A stretch of DNA of 37,028 bases from a virus, in IMG/VR virus record IMGVR_UViG_3300032116_000623, positions 1 to 37,028 of that record. One strand, written 5' to 3'. Under the pieces are notes generated by a model that was not told where the DNA came from, ran no database searches, and saw only the letters and a list, made by a program, of their open reading frames with translations. How positions within the stretch are numbered: position 1 is the first letter of the stretch; each line of letters begins with the position of its first letter. Below are positions 13,088-20,988 of this stretch, one piece after another. The position numbers and the translations under genes are program-made.

Positions 13088-13289
13088 CTTGCCTAGGGGT
13101 TGCGTGCCTGCCCCAAATCGGTCACAACATGTGCTGGGCGAGCTGTTGGCCGGGGCGGGCAATTACCCCCTTTTCTTAGGCTGGCGTGAAGCGGACCCGA
13201 GGCGCTGGGACCGATAGGCAACCCCTTGCACCTTACCCCCGGAGAAAATGCGTCCGGGCTGAACTTGTCCAAAATCGGGGAGCGCCCCC
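13088..13289. other. Non-coding, possibly structured 200-bp region
   Basis: No convincing gene on either strand. Long-range pairing is possible between AGGGGTTGC (13095-13103) and GCAACCCCT (13218-13226), and a short hairpin CCCGGA-N9-TCCGGG lies at 13238-13258. GGGG at 13152-13155 could pair with CCCC at 13166-13170 before a TTTTCTT run, a weak terminator candidate. It probably carries the late promoter or leader; no clear promoter boxes were seen. Confidence 0.4.
13269..13288 (+). repeat. 20-bp leader repeat, copy 1
   Basis: CCAAAATCGGGGAGCGCCCC ends one base before the ATG at 13290; it is identical to the copy before the gene at 13768. GGGGAG can serve as ribosome binding site, while GGGG-AGCG-CCCC can fold into a small hairpin that would hide it. 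Confidence 0.7.
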
Positions 13290-13493
13290 ATGTCTTTTCC
13301 GATGGTTGAGCAGGCCGCCCCTGAAGCGGACAAGTCGGTCGAAATCGAAGTTACGTCTGAGATGGTTGAGGCGGGAGTTGCCGTGTTGCTAAGCGGAGTT
13401 ACCGGGGAGGATGCTTTTGCAGTGGCGCCGGAATCTTTGGTAACTGAGCTTCTTCAAAGGTGCCTTTCTATCGCCAAGCCTCCCTATGGCTAA
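13290..13493 (+). CDS. Hypothetical protein, 67 aa, first after leader repeat
   Basis: Short acidic helical protein (MSFPMVEQAAPEADKSVEIE, then VTSEMVEAGVAVLLSG) with no recognisable domain. The 20-bp leader repeat ends next to its ATG. It faces the minus-strand ORF at 13490. A regulator or moron-type gene is possible. Confidence 0.55.
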   Translation: MSFPMVEQAAPEADKSVEIEVTSEMVEAGVAVLLSGVTGEDAFAVAPESLVTELLQRCLSIAKPPYG

Positions 13494-13777
13494 TTCACCG
13501 AGTGGCCCGGAAGGACCGTGGACGAGTCCTCCCAGACTTTGCGAAGTGCGGCTATCAGATCGGGTATCGTCTCGCTCGGTAAGCGGAAGCCCAATTCTGT
13601 CCCATTCAATACAGTGTGGGTCAGGACTAAATTGGACGTGCCTGTCTGACGTGCAACGTGCCATGTCAACGTCTCAAACGCTGGCGTTTTTCTTGGCTGA
13701 GATTCCCGGATCGCTGACGCGTCAGCGCTAGCTTTTCCAAGTCTCACCCAAAATCGGGGAGCGCCCCATGTTCCCAA
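13490..13777 (-). CDS. Minus-strand ORF, possible gene remnant
   Basis: The only good minus-strand frame in the late region before 36.5 kb. Its C-terminal part reads like a real protein (LVLTHTVLNGTELGFRLPS, then IPDLIAALRKVWEDS), resembling small beta-strand plus helix domains. No ATG or ribosome site exists: only TTG at 13777 or GTG at 13747. It may be a 5'-truncated gene or a captured accessory gene. The opposite plus-strand ORF (13486-13731) is less protein-like. Confidence 0.4.
   Translation of the reverse strand: MGTWGAPRFWVRLGKASADASAIRESQPRKTPAFETLTWHVARQTGTSNLVLTHTVLNGTELGFRLPSETIPDLIAALRKVWEDSSTVLPGHSVN
13748..13767 (+). repeat. 20-bp leader repeat, copy 2
   Basis: Identical to 13269-13288 and directly abutting the ATG at 13768. 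The two copies bracket the 67-aa gene and the minus-strand ORF. Confidence 0.7.
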
Positions 13778-14208
13778 CGCAGGCTTTTGCGGATGAGGTC
13801 ACGCGCCAGCGCTGGGCTCCTGACCCCGAGACGGTCGCAGCCCTCAAATACGTGATCAGGGAGCTGACCCTCCCCGAGAGCGATGGCCTCTGCAAGATCG
13901 AACGCGTTCTCCTGACCTGCCAGCACGCCAACCAGCGGGACGAGGAGATCAGGACCGCAGGCTTCGCCATCCTCGGAAAGCGCTTCAAAGATCGGGCGGT
14001 TTTCTTTCATGTGGATTGTTCCGACGAGGGCCTTTGCAGTTTCGCCCTGCGCCTCGCCCGTCATTCGCATGAACTGCATTCCAAGCAGCCTGCGAAGGAC
14101 ACCTGGTTCGCCAACCTCCTGAAACCGCGCGAGGAATGGGTCACCGCCCCGACAAAGACCCGCCGCGAACCCCAGCAAAAACCGCCCAAAGCGAGGATGC
14201 GCCGATGA
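13768..14208 (+). CDS. Hypothetical protein, 146 aa
   Basis: Unrecognised. Carries helices (ETVAALKYVIRELTLP), a Cys-containing middle (CQHANQRDEEIRTAG, FFHVDCSDEGLCSF) and a very basic C-terminus (TKTRREPQQKPPKARMRR). Preceded by the repeated 20-bp leader. It begins the unbroken late operon, coupled by ATGA to the next gene. Confidence 0.55.
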   Translation: MFPTQAFADEVTRQRWAPDPETVAALKYVIRELTLPESDGLCKIERVLLTCQHANQRDEEIRTAGFAILGKRFKDRAVFFHVDCSDEGLCSFALRLARHSHELHSKQPAKDTWFANLLKPREEWVTAPTKTRREPQQKPPKARMRR

Positions 14209-14429
14209 TCATCCGCACAATCGCAAAGCTCAAATCGCCCCTGTTCGGCGGCAAGCTGTTCGTTGTTTTCGGTCGCAATTTCCGCCGTATCCCGCCTGAG
14301 AAGCGGATGCACCTTCTGAACCAGGCGCTGCGTCAGATCCGCAACGAATACGACCTCGCCGCCGAGCATCACCGCATCGAGCGCAGGGATGAGGATATCC
14401 GCAACGCTGAAGCGGTGGGGCAGGCATGA
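14205..14429 (+). CDS. Hypothetical basic helical protein, 74 aa
   Basis: Start chosen at ATG 14205 (ATGA overlap with the previous stop); a longer frame upstream is a shadow. The product is basic and helical (RNFRRIPPEKRMHLLNQALRQIRNEYDLA). No family recognised. Confidence 0.55.
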   Translation: MIIRTIAKLKSPLFGGKLFVVFGRNFRRIPPEKRMHLLNQALRQIRNEYDLAAEHHRIERRDEDIRNAEAVGQA

Positions 14430-15118
14430 TCCGCCCGCATGTCCGACCGCTGATACGGGCATTCTCGGACTCGGCCCTGCCGGCGCACGACCTGCTTGAC
14501 GATGCGATCAACCTGCTCGGTGTCGAGCCCCGGCACTATTGGGACTTTACCCAAAACCGGGCGCTGTTTGCCGGGGTGGACGTTGGCCCTGTCGCCTCAA
14601 CGCCGGGCTGGAGCGCATCAGCCCTCAACCTCAGCGCCCGTGGGATGCTCATGGACGGGGTCAGCACGGCGATCATCACCTCGCCGGGCGTTAATTATCC
14701 TCTCTCACTTTGGGTCGAGATCGAGCGCGTGACCGACGCCGGGGCGGCGGAATCCATCATGCAGATTGACGCAAACACTGATAACGACCGCGCCCTGCTG
14801 AGGATAAACGCATCCGACCTCGCCGTCGCCACCATGACCGCAGCAACAATCACGCAAGGCGCCCCTTCAGTTACGGGGTCAGTCCCGCTGGCGACAGTAA
14901 CAAAGATCGCGGGGCGGTTCGCGACGAACAGTATTCAGGCCTGCCGCAATGGCACGCTGGCGACGGAAGACACTGTCGCCACGGTTGCAGCGACCCCGAC
15001 ACATATCAGGTTCGGGTTCTTGGCGGCGGGCACATCGCCTTTCTTCGGCTACATCCGCCGCGCCGCTGTGTTCAACAGCGCGCTCAGCGACGCCAACCTC
15101 CAGACGATCACCAGCTAG
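14426..15118 (+). CDS. Virion protein with LamG-like beta-sandwich domain
   Basis: A 230-aa late protein. After a short helical start (MIRPHVRPLIRAFSD), residues 40-230 are beta-rich with the pattern of concanavalin/LamG folds (WDFTQNRALF, TIITSPGVNYPLSLWVEIE) ending in IRRAAVFNSALSDANLQ, a typical LamG-type closing. Such folds bind sugars or decorate capsids and fibers. A surface or adhesion role is inferred. Confidence 0.55.
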   Translation: MIRPHVRPLIRAFSDSALPAHDLLDDAINLLGVEPRHYWDFTQNRALFAGVDVGPVASTPGWSASALNLSARGMLMDGVSTAIITSPGVNYPLSLWVEIERVTDAGAAESIMQIDANTDNDRALLRINASDLAVATMTAATITQGAPSVTGSVPLATVTKIAGRFATNSIQACRNGTLATEDTVATVAATPTHIRFGFLAAGTSPFFGYIRRAAVFNSALSDANLQTITS

Positions 15119-15139
15119 GCCTTCACTGAAAGGACCGTC

Positions 15140-15508
15140 ATGCAACGCACCTTTACGGCGGTTGACCAGTTCAGCCAGACGCTCACCATTCTCGGCCCCA
15201 TCACCATCGGCGTCTACATGGCCGGGGCCAACACTCTCCTGATCCAGCAGAACGTCGCCGGTAACTGGGTGACCATGGATGACGGCACGCTGACGACCAG
15301 CACGAGCGTCACCCTCGATCCGGGCGGCGTGCCGATATACTGCCGGATCTACAATTCCGTCCACGCAGCCAATGCCACCGTGGACGTAGTCGGCAACTTC
15401 CTTGCCGATGAAATCACCGTCCTGACCGGCGGCGATTCCATTCTCATGGAAGATGGCGATGACCTGCTCGTTGAAAGTGGCGATTACCTTGAGTTGGAGG
15501 CAGCCTGA
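15140..15508 (+). CDS. Small beta-rich virion protein, 122 aa
   Basis: Beta-rich protein (FTAVDQFSQTLTILGP, ITIGVYMAGANTLLIQQ, then GGVPIYCRIYNSVHA) ending in an acidic repeat, LMEDGDDLLVESGDYLELE, which recurs in the nozzle-like protein. AAGGA precedes the ATG. Decoration or small fiber role inferred. Confidence 0.5.
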   Translation: MQRTFTAVDQFSQTLTILGPITIGVYMAGANTLLIQQNVAGNWVTMDDGTLTTSTSVTLDPGGVPIYCRIYNSVHAANATVDVVGNFLADEITVLTGGDSILMEDGDDLLVESGDYLELEAA

Positions 15509-16092
15509 TGGGCTCGAAGATTAGTGATCTAACGGCCCTGACCGGGGCCGATTCCGCAACTGGCGACCTGTTCCCTATCGTGGACGTTTCGGCGGGCACA
15601 TCTGGGACAAAGAAAATCACCCGCGCCGAAGCCGAAATCGCGCTGCGCAATGCAGCCACCGCGGCGCGCATGGTCTCGGTCGGCGGTACCGCCCTGACCC
15701 TGACGCAAGCCACCCATGACGGGCGCACGATCAAGCTCGACCATTCGGCCGCAGCCTCGACCGTCACCCTTCCCGACGCTACCGGGACCGGGATGGTCTT
15801 CGAGTTCATCGTGACCGCCGTGAACACGAACAACCATCTGATCAAGGTTCCCGATGCCTCGAACGTGATGAAGGGCGTCGTCATGATGCTCGACAACGAT
15901 TCGAACGCAGCCACGGCTTACGCAGCGTCAGGCACCGATGACACGATCACGCTCAACGGCACGACCACGGGCGGCCAGATTGGCGACTGGCTGCGACTGG
16001 TCGATATCGCGGCTGACACCTGGCACGTTTCCGGCGCGCTTCTCGTGCCTGCCGGCTCAAACGTCGCCGATCCCTTCTCGGCCACCGTCTAA
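15508..16092 (+). CDS. Virion protein, paralog A (194 aa)
   Basis: The N-terminus begins like many phage fiber-type proteins (KISDLTALTGADSATGDLF). Residues about 57-194 are a beta-rich domain that aligns along its whole length with the next gene product: TIKLDHSAAASTVTLP here, TIQLDTAAGTTITLP there; DTITLNGTTTGGQIGDW here, DTITLNRTTTGSVKIGE there; SNVADPFSATV and EATPFSAAVS at the ends. TGATG couples it upstream. Decoration or fiber protein inferred. Confidence 0.55.
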   Translation: MGSKISDLTALTGADSATGDLFPIVDVSAGTSGTKKITRAEAEIALRNAATAARMVSVGGTALTLTQATHDGRTIKLDHSAAASTVTLPDATGTGMVFEFIVTAVNTNNHLIKVPDASNVMKGVVMMLDNDSNAATAYAASGTDDTITLNGTTTGGQIGDWLRLVDIAADTWHVSGALLVPAGSNVADPFSATV

Positions 16093-16110
16093 GCGTAGGA
16101 GTGAAAAACA

Positions 16111-16572
16111 ATGGCGCGTGTCGTCGAACTAGCCCGCCGCGATTTCAGCGGCGACTTCACAGCGGGAGGCTCTGCCCGCACCCTGACCGCCTTTGATGCT
16201 GGAAAAACCATCCAGCTCGACACGGCAGCAGGAACCACCATCACCCTCCCGGCCGCGCTGGGAACCGGGAACGAATACTACTTCGTCACCACGGTCATCG
16301 CGACCAGCAACAGCCACGTCATCCAGGTTGCAAATGCAACGGACGTGATGACGGGCGCCCTGATCGTCGTGGACAACGCAGACGGCACGGCCACCACCTT
16401 CGGGACTGTCGCAGCCTCCGACACCATCACGCTCAACCGCACCACAACGGGCAGCGTGAAGATCGGTGAGCGCATCTGCGTCAAGGACGTGAAAGCCGGC
16501 TTCTGGTCGGTGTGGGGCGTCATCATCGCAACCGGCTCCGAAGCCACTCCCTTCTCAGCCGCAGTAAGCTAA
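16111..16572 (+). CDS. Virion protein, paralog B (153 aa)
   Basis: Consists almost entirely of the beta domain shared with the preceding gene, lacking its N-terminal 55-residue module. AGGAG precedes the ATG by about ten bases. A tandem duplication that diverged is the simplest explanation. Surface or decoration function inferred. Confidence 0.55.
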   Translation: MARVVELARRDFSGDFTAGGSARTLTAFDAGKTIQLDTAAGTTITLPAALGTGNEYYFVTTVIATSNSHVIQVANATDVMTGALIVVDNADGTATTFGTVAASDTITLNRTTTGSVKIGERICVKDVKAGFWSVWGVIIATGSEATPFSAAVS

Positions 16573-16582
16573 CCCGCGACAA

Positions 16583-16599
16583 CCTTCCCTAGCGGAAGG
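16583..16599. repeat. Small hairpin CCTTCC-N5-GGAAGG
   Basis: Perfect 6-bp inverted repeat in the 49-bp gap between paralog B and the ParB-methyltransferase remnant. No T-tract follows; weak evidence for transcript processing or termination. Confidence 0.3.
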
Positions 16600-16621
16600 A
16601 TCGCACAGCGAGGCCCTGACA

Positions 16622-16954
16622 ATGGCCAAAACCATAACGTCAACGCGCGCGAAATGGCCTAGCGACGCTCCAGAGCGTCGTTCGGTCGCCAGCCTCGTGC
16701 CGTATGCACGCAACGCCAGAACGCACTCAGACGCACAGGTGGCCCAGATAGCGGCCAGCATCCGCGAGTGGGGCTGGACGAATCCGGTGCTGATCGATGA
16801 GACGGGCCGTCAGTGCTTGGCCATCGAGCTGGCCCCTGAGTACGTGGACGTCGCCGTCAAGCGCTGGCAGGCGTTCACGGGCAAGGACGCGACCCTCGAC
16901 GGCACCGACCGCACGTTCAACGAGATCGCGGAGGAACGCCATGTCCCGGCCTAA
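16622..16954 (+). pseudogene. Collapsed ParB-domain DNA methyltransferase (internal deletion)
   Basis: The first 50 residues match the ParB-like N-terminus of phage ParB-methyltransferase fusions (SLVPYARNARTHSDAQ, then IREWGWTNPVLIDETG). Residues 52-105 then match the very C-terminus of the same kind of protein (CLAIELAPEYVDVAVKRWQ, then RTFNEIAEER). Everything between, including the rest of ParB, the SAM-binding loop and the catalytic PPY motif, is gone, in frame; full-length relatives are roughly 400 aa versus 110 here. It cannot methylate. It could still bind DNA or survive as a remnant. It lies directly before terminase, the usual site of intact versions in related phages (from memory). 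Confidence 0.7.
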
Positions 16955-17285
16955 GAAGGGGCAGGAGCATCCTCGCGAGGATTTGCACCCGAAGATCAAG
17001 ATCATGTCGGCCATCGGCATCCCGCACGCGCAGATTGCGGGCGTGCTGAAGATGGGGCTGGACACGCTTCACAAGCACTACAGAGACGATCTCGATTATG
17101 GCGCGACGGAAGCTAATACGGTTGTCGGCGGCAAGATATTTGAAGCGGCCAAGCGCGGGGAAAGCTGGGCGTGTAGCCTCTGGGCAGCCAAGCGCATGGG
17201 ATGGCGCGACACGACTGATCTGAACATCAACGGGTCTTTGACCATTACCAGAGTTGAGCGCTCGATTGTCCACCCTGACAATTAA
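16941..17285 (+). CDS. terS: Terminase small subunit
   Basis: A 114-aa protein with an N-terminal helix-turn-helix (MSAIGIPHAQIAGVLKMGLD, residues about 17-40, then LHKHYRDDLDYG) and a C-terminal helix with AAKRMGWRDTT. It recognises phage DNA to start packaging. GGAGG lies six bases before the ATG; the gene overlaps the end of the methyltransferase remnant and the start of the large subunit. Position directly before the large subunit supports the call. Confidence 0.8.
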   Translation: MSRPKKGQEHPREDLHPKIKIMSAIGIPHAQIAGVLKMGLDTLHKHYRDDLDYGATEANTVVGGKIFEAAKRGESWACSLWAAKRMGWRDTTDLNINGSLTITRVERSIVHPDN

Positions 17286-18546
17286 GACCGCCAAGGTCTT
17301 CGAGCCGCTTCTGCATCCCAAACGCTACAAGGGAGCCCATGGCGGCAGGGGGTCGGGCAAGTCTCACTTCTTCGCGGAAAGCCTGGTTGAGGATGCCATA
17401 CGCTTCCCCGGCCTGCGCGCCGTCTGTATCCGCGAGGTGCAGAAGTCGCTGGCGGAAAGCGCCAAGAGGCTGATCGAGGACAAGATCCAGACGCTTGGCG
17501 TCGGCACGCTGTTCAACGTCCTCAAGACGGAGATCGGCACGCCGGGCGGCGGGGTCATCCTGTTTCAGGGTATGCAGGACCATACAGCCGAATCTATCAA
17601 GTCGCTGGAAGGCATGGACCGGGCATGGATCGAGGAAGCGCAGACCCTCAGCGACAAGAGCTGGCGGATGCTGCGCCCGACTATCCGTAAGGACGGCTCG
17701 GAAATCTGGGCAAGCTGGAACCCGCGCCTGAAGGTCGATCCGGTCGATAAGTTCTTCCGCTCACAGAAAGGCGATCCGGCCATTGCCTGCGTGCAAGCCA
17801 ACTGGCGGGATAACCCATGGTTCCCCAAGGTGCTCGAAGCTGAAAGGCAGAGAGACCTGAAGAACGATCCTGATGCCTATCCCCATGTCTGGGAGGGCGA
17901 CTACGTCACCATTCTTGCGGGAGCGTATTATTATGCCGCTCTCAAGGATGCCGAACGGGAAGGGCGCATCGACTTCGTTCCGGTGGACCCCAACCTGCGC
18001 ATTTATGCTTGCTGGGATATAGGCGGTCCCGGTCGGAAGGCCGACGCAATGACCATCGTCATTGCTCAGTTCGTTGGCCAGAAAATCAATGTGCTCGACT
18101 ACTGCGAGGGCGTTGGACAGGTTTTGGGCTATTACACCGACTGGCTGCGCGAGCGCGGCTGGTCCAAGGCGTTTTGTATCGTCCCGCACGATGCCGCGCA
18201 GACGCACGCAGATAACCCGACCGGAATAGACTTTGAGGCGCAGCTTCGGGCCGCAGGGTTCCAGACCCGTAAGATTCATAGTCCGCCCGGCATCATCATG
18301 CAGCGGATCGCGACCACGCGCCGGCTGTTCCCGCGCATCTGGTTCAACCGGGAAAAGACCGAAGGATTACGCGCCGCGCTGGGCTGGTTCCACGAGAAAC
18401 GAGACGAGGAACGTGGCATTGGCCTCGGACCTGATCATGATTGGGCGATCCATGGCGCAGACGCCTTCGGGCTCATGTGCATCGCTTACGAAGAGCCGAG
18501 GACAACCGTGCAGAAACTGGCCCTTCCCACCTTTGGCGCTGTCTGA
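17254..18546 (+). CDS. terL: Terminase large subunit (packaging ATPase and nuclease)
   Basis: DNA-packaging motor, 430 aa. Walker A is GGRGSGKS (residues 30-37), Walker B MDRAWIEE with D122 and E127-E128. The C-terminal RNase H-like nuclease shows acidic motifs CWDIGGPG (D255), PHDAAQ (D313) and DHDWAIHGADAFG (D394/D396, D403). The architecture matches PBSX-type terminases. The first in-frame start is TTG 17254, overlapping the small subunit by about 30 bp; another TTG at 17266 is possible. Confidence 0.92.
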   Translation: MSARLSTLTIKTAKVFEPLLHPKRYKGAHGGRGSGKSHFFAESLVEDAIRFPGLRAVCIREVQKSLAESAKRLIEDKIQTLGVGTLFNVLKTEIGTPGGGVILFQGMQDHTAESIKSLEGMDRAWIEEAQTLSDKSWRMLRPTIRKDGSEIWASWNPRLKVDPVDKFFRSQKGDPAIACVQANWRDNPWFPKVLEAERQRDLKNDPDAYPHVWEGDYVTILAGAYYYAALKDAEREGRIDFVPVDPNLRIYACWDIGGPGRKADAMTIVIAQFVGQKINVLDYCEGVGQVLGYYTDWLRERGWSKAFCIVPHDAAQTHADNPTGIDFEAQLRAAGFQTRKIHSPPGIIMQRIATTRRLFPRIWFNREKTEGLRAALGWFHEKRDEERGIGLGPDHDWAIHGADAFGLMCIAYEEPRTTVQKLALPTFGAV

Positions 18547-20738
18547 TGGCCTATAGCGATACATCCGCCCCCGAAGCCGAGGAGATGAAGCTGGGCGATG
18601 CCGAGCTTCTGTCCATCCTCAAGGCCGAGAAGCTCAACAGCGTCGGCTTCGAGAACGGCACGGAACTGGAGAAGAAGCGCAGGAAAGCGCTCGAATACTC
18701 CAAGGGCGAGATGAATGACGTCCCCAGCCTGCCCAACCGTTCCAAGGCGGTAAGCACGGATGTGGCCGACGCCATCGAAACGGTCCTGCCCGACCTCATC
18801 GAGATATTCACCGGTGGGGAGGATGTGGCCTCCTTCGATGCGCAGGGCGAGGAGGATGAGGAAGCCGCCAAGCTGGAGATGGAATACGTCCAGTACGTGG
18901 CCTTCCGTAAGCTCAACGGCTGGCGCCTGCTCTATACGGCCATCAAGGATGCACTCCAGGTCGACACCGGCATCATCGAGACATGGTGGGCGGACGAGGA
19001 AAAGACCGATGAGCAGACATTCGAGGGCATTACTGCGCCCCAGCTGATGATGCTGGAGCAGGACGGCTATGAGATAATCGAGCGGGAAAGCCTCGGTCCG
19101 GCTGTGGATGGCGTTGAGCTGTTCCGCGTCAAGGCGATGATGACCTATGACGCTGGCTGCATCAAATCGGCCAACATCGACCCGACTAACCTTTCGGTTG
19201 CACCTGACACAATCAACATTGCCGACGCCACTTATTGCGTGGTGCGCAGCTATCCAAGGGCGCAGAGCCTGATTGATCAGGGCTTTGACCCCAAGCTGGT
19301 GGCGAAGCTGCCGGACTACCCGAACAAGGGGGATGAACAGACCGAGCTGAGCCGCGACCTTGCCAGCGAGAGCGATGCAACGGCCGGCGGGGCGAGCAAC
19401 AAGCTCCTCCGCACGGTGCAGGTTCTGAAGCATTGGGTCAGGATCGACGCCAACGACGATGGCAAGACCGAGCTGTGGCGTATCCAGACGGATGACCAGT
19501 GCTCGATCATCCTCGATAAGCGGCAGGTGAACCGGATCGGGCTGGCGGTAGGCACGCCCTTCATCCAGACCCACCGCTTCTATGGCCAGTCGCTGGCTGA
19601 CAAGCTGACGGAGATACAGAAGATCAAGACGGCCCTCGTTCGCATGATGCTGGACAGCGGCTATTTCGCGATGAACCAGCGGGTCGAGATTGCGAAGGAC
19701 CTCGCCTCGGAAGAGACCGTCGATGACGTGCTCAGGAACGAGCCGGGCATGCCGATCCGGGTTCAGAAGCCGGGCGCGGTGACGGCGATACAGGCCGGCC
19801 AGCTTGGCTTCGATGTGCAGACAGCGCTGGAATACGTCTCGACCATGGCCGAGCAGCGTTCGGGCATTGTCCGCAATGCGCAGGGGCTCAATCCCGACAC
19901 GCTGCACGACACGGCCAAGGGCGCAATGGCGCTCATGTCGATGGCGCAGAAGCGGGTGCGGATGATTGCCCGCGTGCTGGCGGAAACGCTGGTCAAGGAC
20001 TGGTATCTGAACATTCACGCGCTGAGCCGCACGCATAACACGCGCCGGGAGAAGATCAGGCTGCACGGGAAAGCGCCTGTGGACATCGATCCGAGCACGT
20101 TTGGCGAGCGTGCGGACATGGTGATCGAGGTCGGCGTCGGCTCTGGCGGGCGCGAAATGGAACTGATGGTGATGGAGAAGATGCTGGGCTTCCAGTCCCA
20201 GGTCATCCAGATGCAGGGCGGCTTGAATGGCCCCATCGTCACCGCGCCTAATGGCTATGAGCTTCTGAAGCGGTTTACGGAGCGGGCAGGGTTCAAGAGC
20301 CCGGAGCTTTTCTGGACTGATCCGAGCACGGCCCCGCCTGAGCAGCCCAAGCCCGACCCGGCCATGGCCAAGGTGGAGGCGGATGCAAAGGCGAAAGAGG
20401 CCGAGCTTCAGATGACTGGCCAGATGAAGGCGCAGGAACTGGAAGTCTCGACGCAGGCCAAGCAGGCTGAACTTGCCATGAAGGCGCAGGCTGACCAGCA
20501 GAAGGCCGAGACCGAGATGCAGGCCATGCAAATGAAGCTGGCCGCTGAGCGCGAGCTTGGGATTATCCGTCTACAGCAGGAGCGCGAACTGGCCATTCTC
20601 CGCATGGCGCAGGAAAAGGAACTGGCCATCTATCAGGCCGACCTCAACCATCAGGCCGCCTTGCACGCCAACGAGAAGAAGGCCGAGGTCCAGCGTGAGG
20701 CCAAGTCCTTCCGGCCGGGCGGGAGCCTTGCCGAATGA
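18546..20738 (+). CDS. Portal protein
   Basis: A 730-aa protein right after the large terminase, coupled by TGATG. It forms the dodecameric DNA gate at one capsid vertex. Family-like features: KAVSTDVADAIETVLPDLIEIFTGG near residue 60-85, HRFYGQSLADKLTEIQKIKTALVRMML in the middle, and RSGIVRNAQGLNPDTLHDTAKGA, typical of podovirus portals. The last 130 residues are a Gln/Glu/Lys/Ala coiled coil, comparable to the barrel of P22-like portals. The antisense frame over this gene is a shadow. Confidence 0.88.
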   Translation: MAYSDTSAPEAEEMKLGDAELLSILKAEKLNSVGFENGTELEKKRRKALEYSKGEMNDVPSLPNRSKAVSTDVADAIETVLPDLIEIFTGGEDVASFDAQGEEDEEAAKLEMEYVQYVAFRKLNGWRLLYTAIKDALQVDTGIIETWWADEEKTDEQTFEGITAPQLMMLEQDGYEIIERESLGPAVDGVELFRVKAMMTYDAGCIKSANIDPTNLSVAPDTINIADATYCVVRSYPRAQSLIDQGFDPKLVAKLPDYPNKGDEQTELSRDLASESDATAGGASNKLLRTVQVLKHWVRIDANDDGKTELWRIQTDDQCSIILDKRQVNRIGLAVGTPFIQTHRFYGQSLADKLTEIQKIKTALVRMMLDSGYFAMNQRVEIAKDLASEETVDDVLRNEPGMPIRVQKPGAVTAIQAGQLGFDVQTALEYVSTMAEQRSGIVRNAQGLNPDTLHDTAKGAMALMSMAQKRVRMIARVLAETLVKDWYLNIHALSRTHNTRREKIRLHGKAPVDIDPSTFGERADMVIEVGVGSGGREMELMVMEKMLGFQSQVIQMQGGLNGPIVTAPNGYELLKRFTERAGFKSPELFWTDPSTAPPEQPKPDPAMAKVEADAKAKEAELQMTGQMKAQELEVSTQAKQAELAMKAQADQQKAETEMQAMQMKLAAERELGIIRLQQERELAILRMAQEKELAIYQADLNHQAALHANEKKAEVQREAKSFRPGGSLAE

Positions 20739-20974
20739 GCAATAACATCCAGCGCGCCGTTTTCGCCAAGGAAGCCCTTGAGGTCACGGGCGAGGCGTTC
20801 GAGACCGTGCGGGAACGGATGCTGAAGGCTGTTCTCGACGCCGACAGCGAGCCCAAGGCGTGGCAGGCATTGCTTGCCCTGCGTGGTCTGGAAGCCGCCC
20901 GGCGCCAGCTCCAGAACTTTGTCGATACCGGATCGATTGAACGCGAAGCCGCCAACCGGCGGGCAGCGGACTAA
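20735..20974 (+). CDS. Small helical structural protein, 79 aa
   Basis: ATGA overlap with the portal stop. Entirely helical, moderately charged (FAKEALEVTGEAFETVRERM, then WQALLALRGLEAARRQLQN). A small accessory between portal and scaffold genes is common in podoviruses; the exact role is unknown. Confidence 0.6.
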   Translation: MSNNIQRAVFAKEALEVTGEAFETVRERMLKAVLDADSEPKAWQALLALRGLEAARRQLQNFVDTGSIEREAANRRAAD

Positions 20975-20988
20975 CCCCGAGGAAAACC

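Noticed and set aside
13486-13731. 81-aa plus-strand frame downstream of the 67-aa gene
   Set aside because: Ser-rich, no ribosome site, no fold; the opposite strand encodes a more protein-like sequence.
18486-20531. 681-codon minus-strand frame opposite the portal gene
   Set aside because: His/Leu/Arg-rich product with no fold; typical antisense shadow of a high-GC gene.
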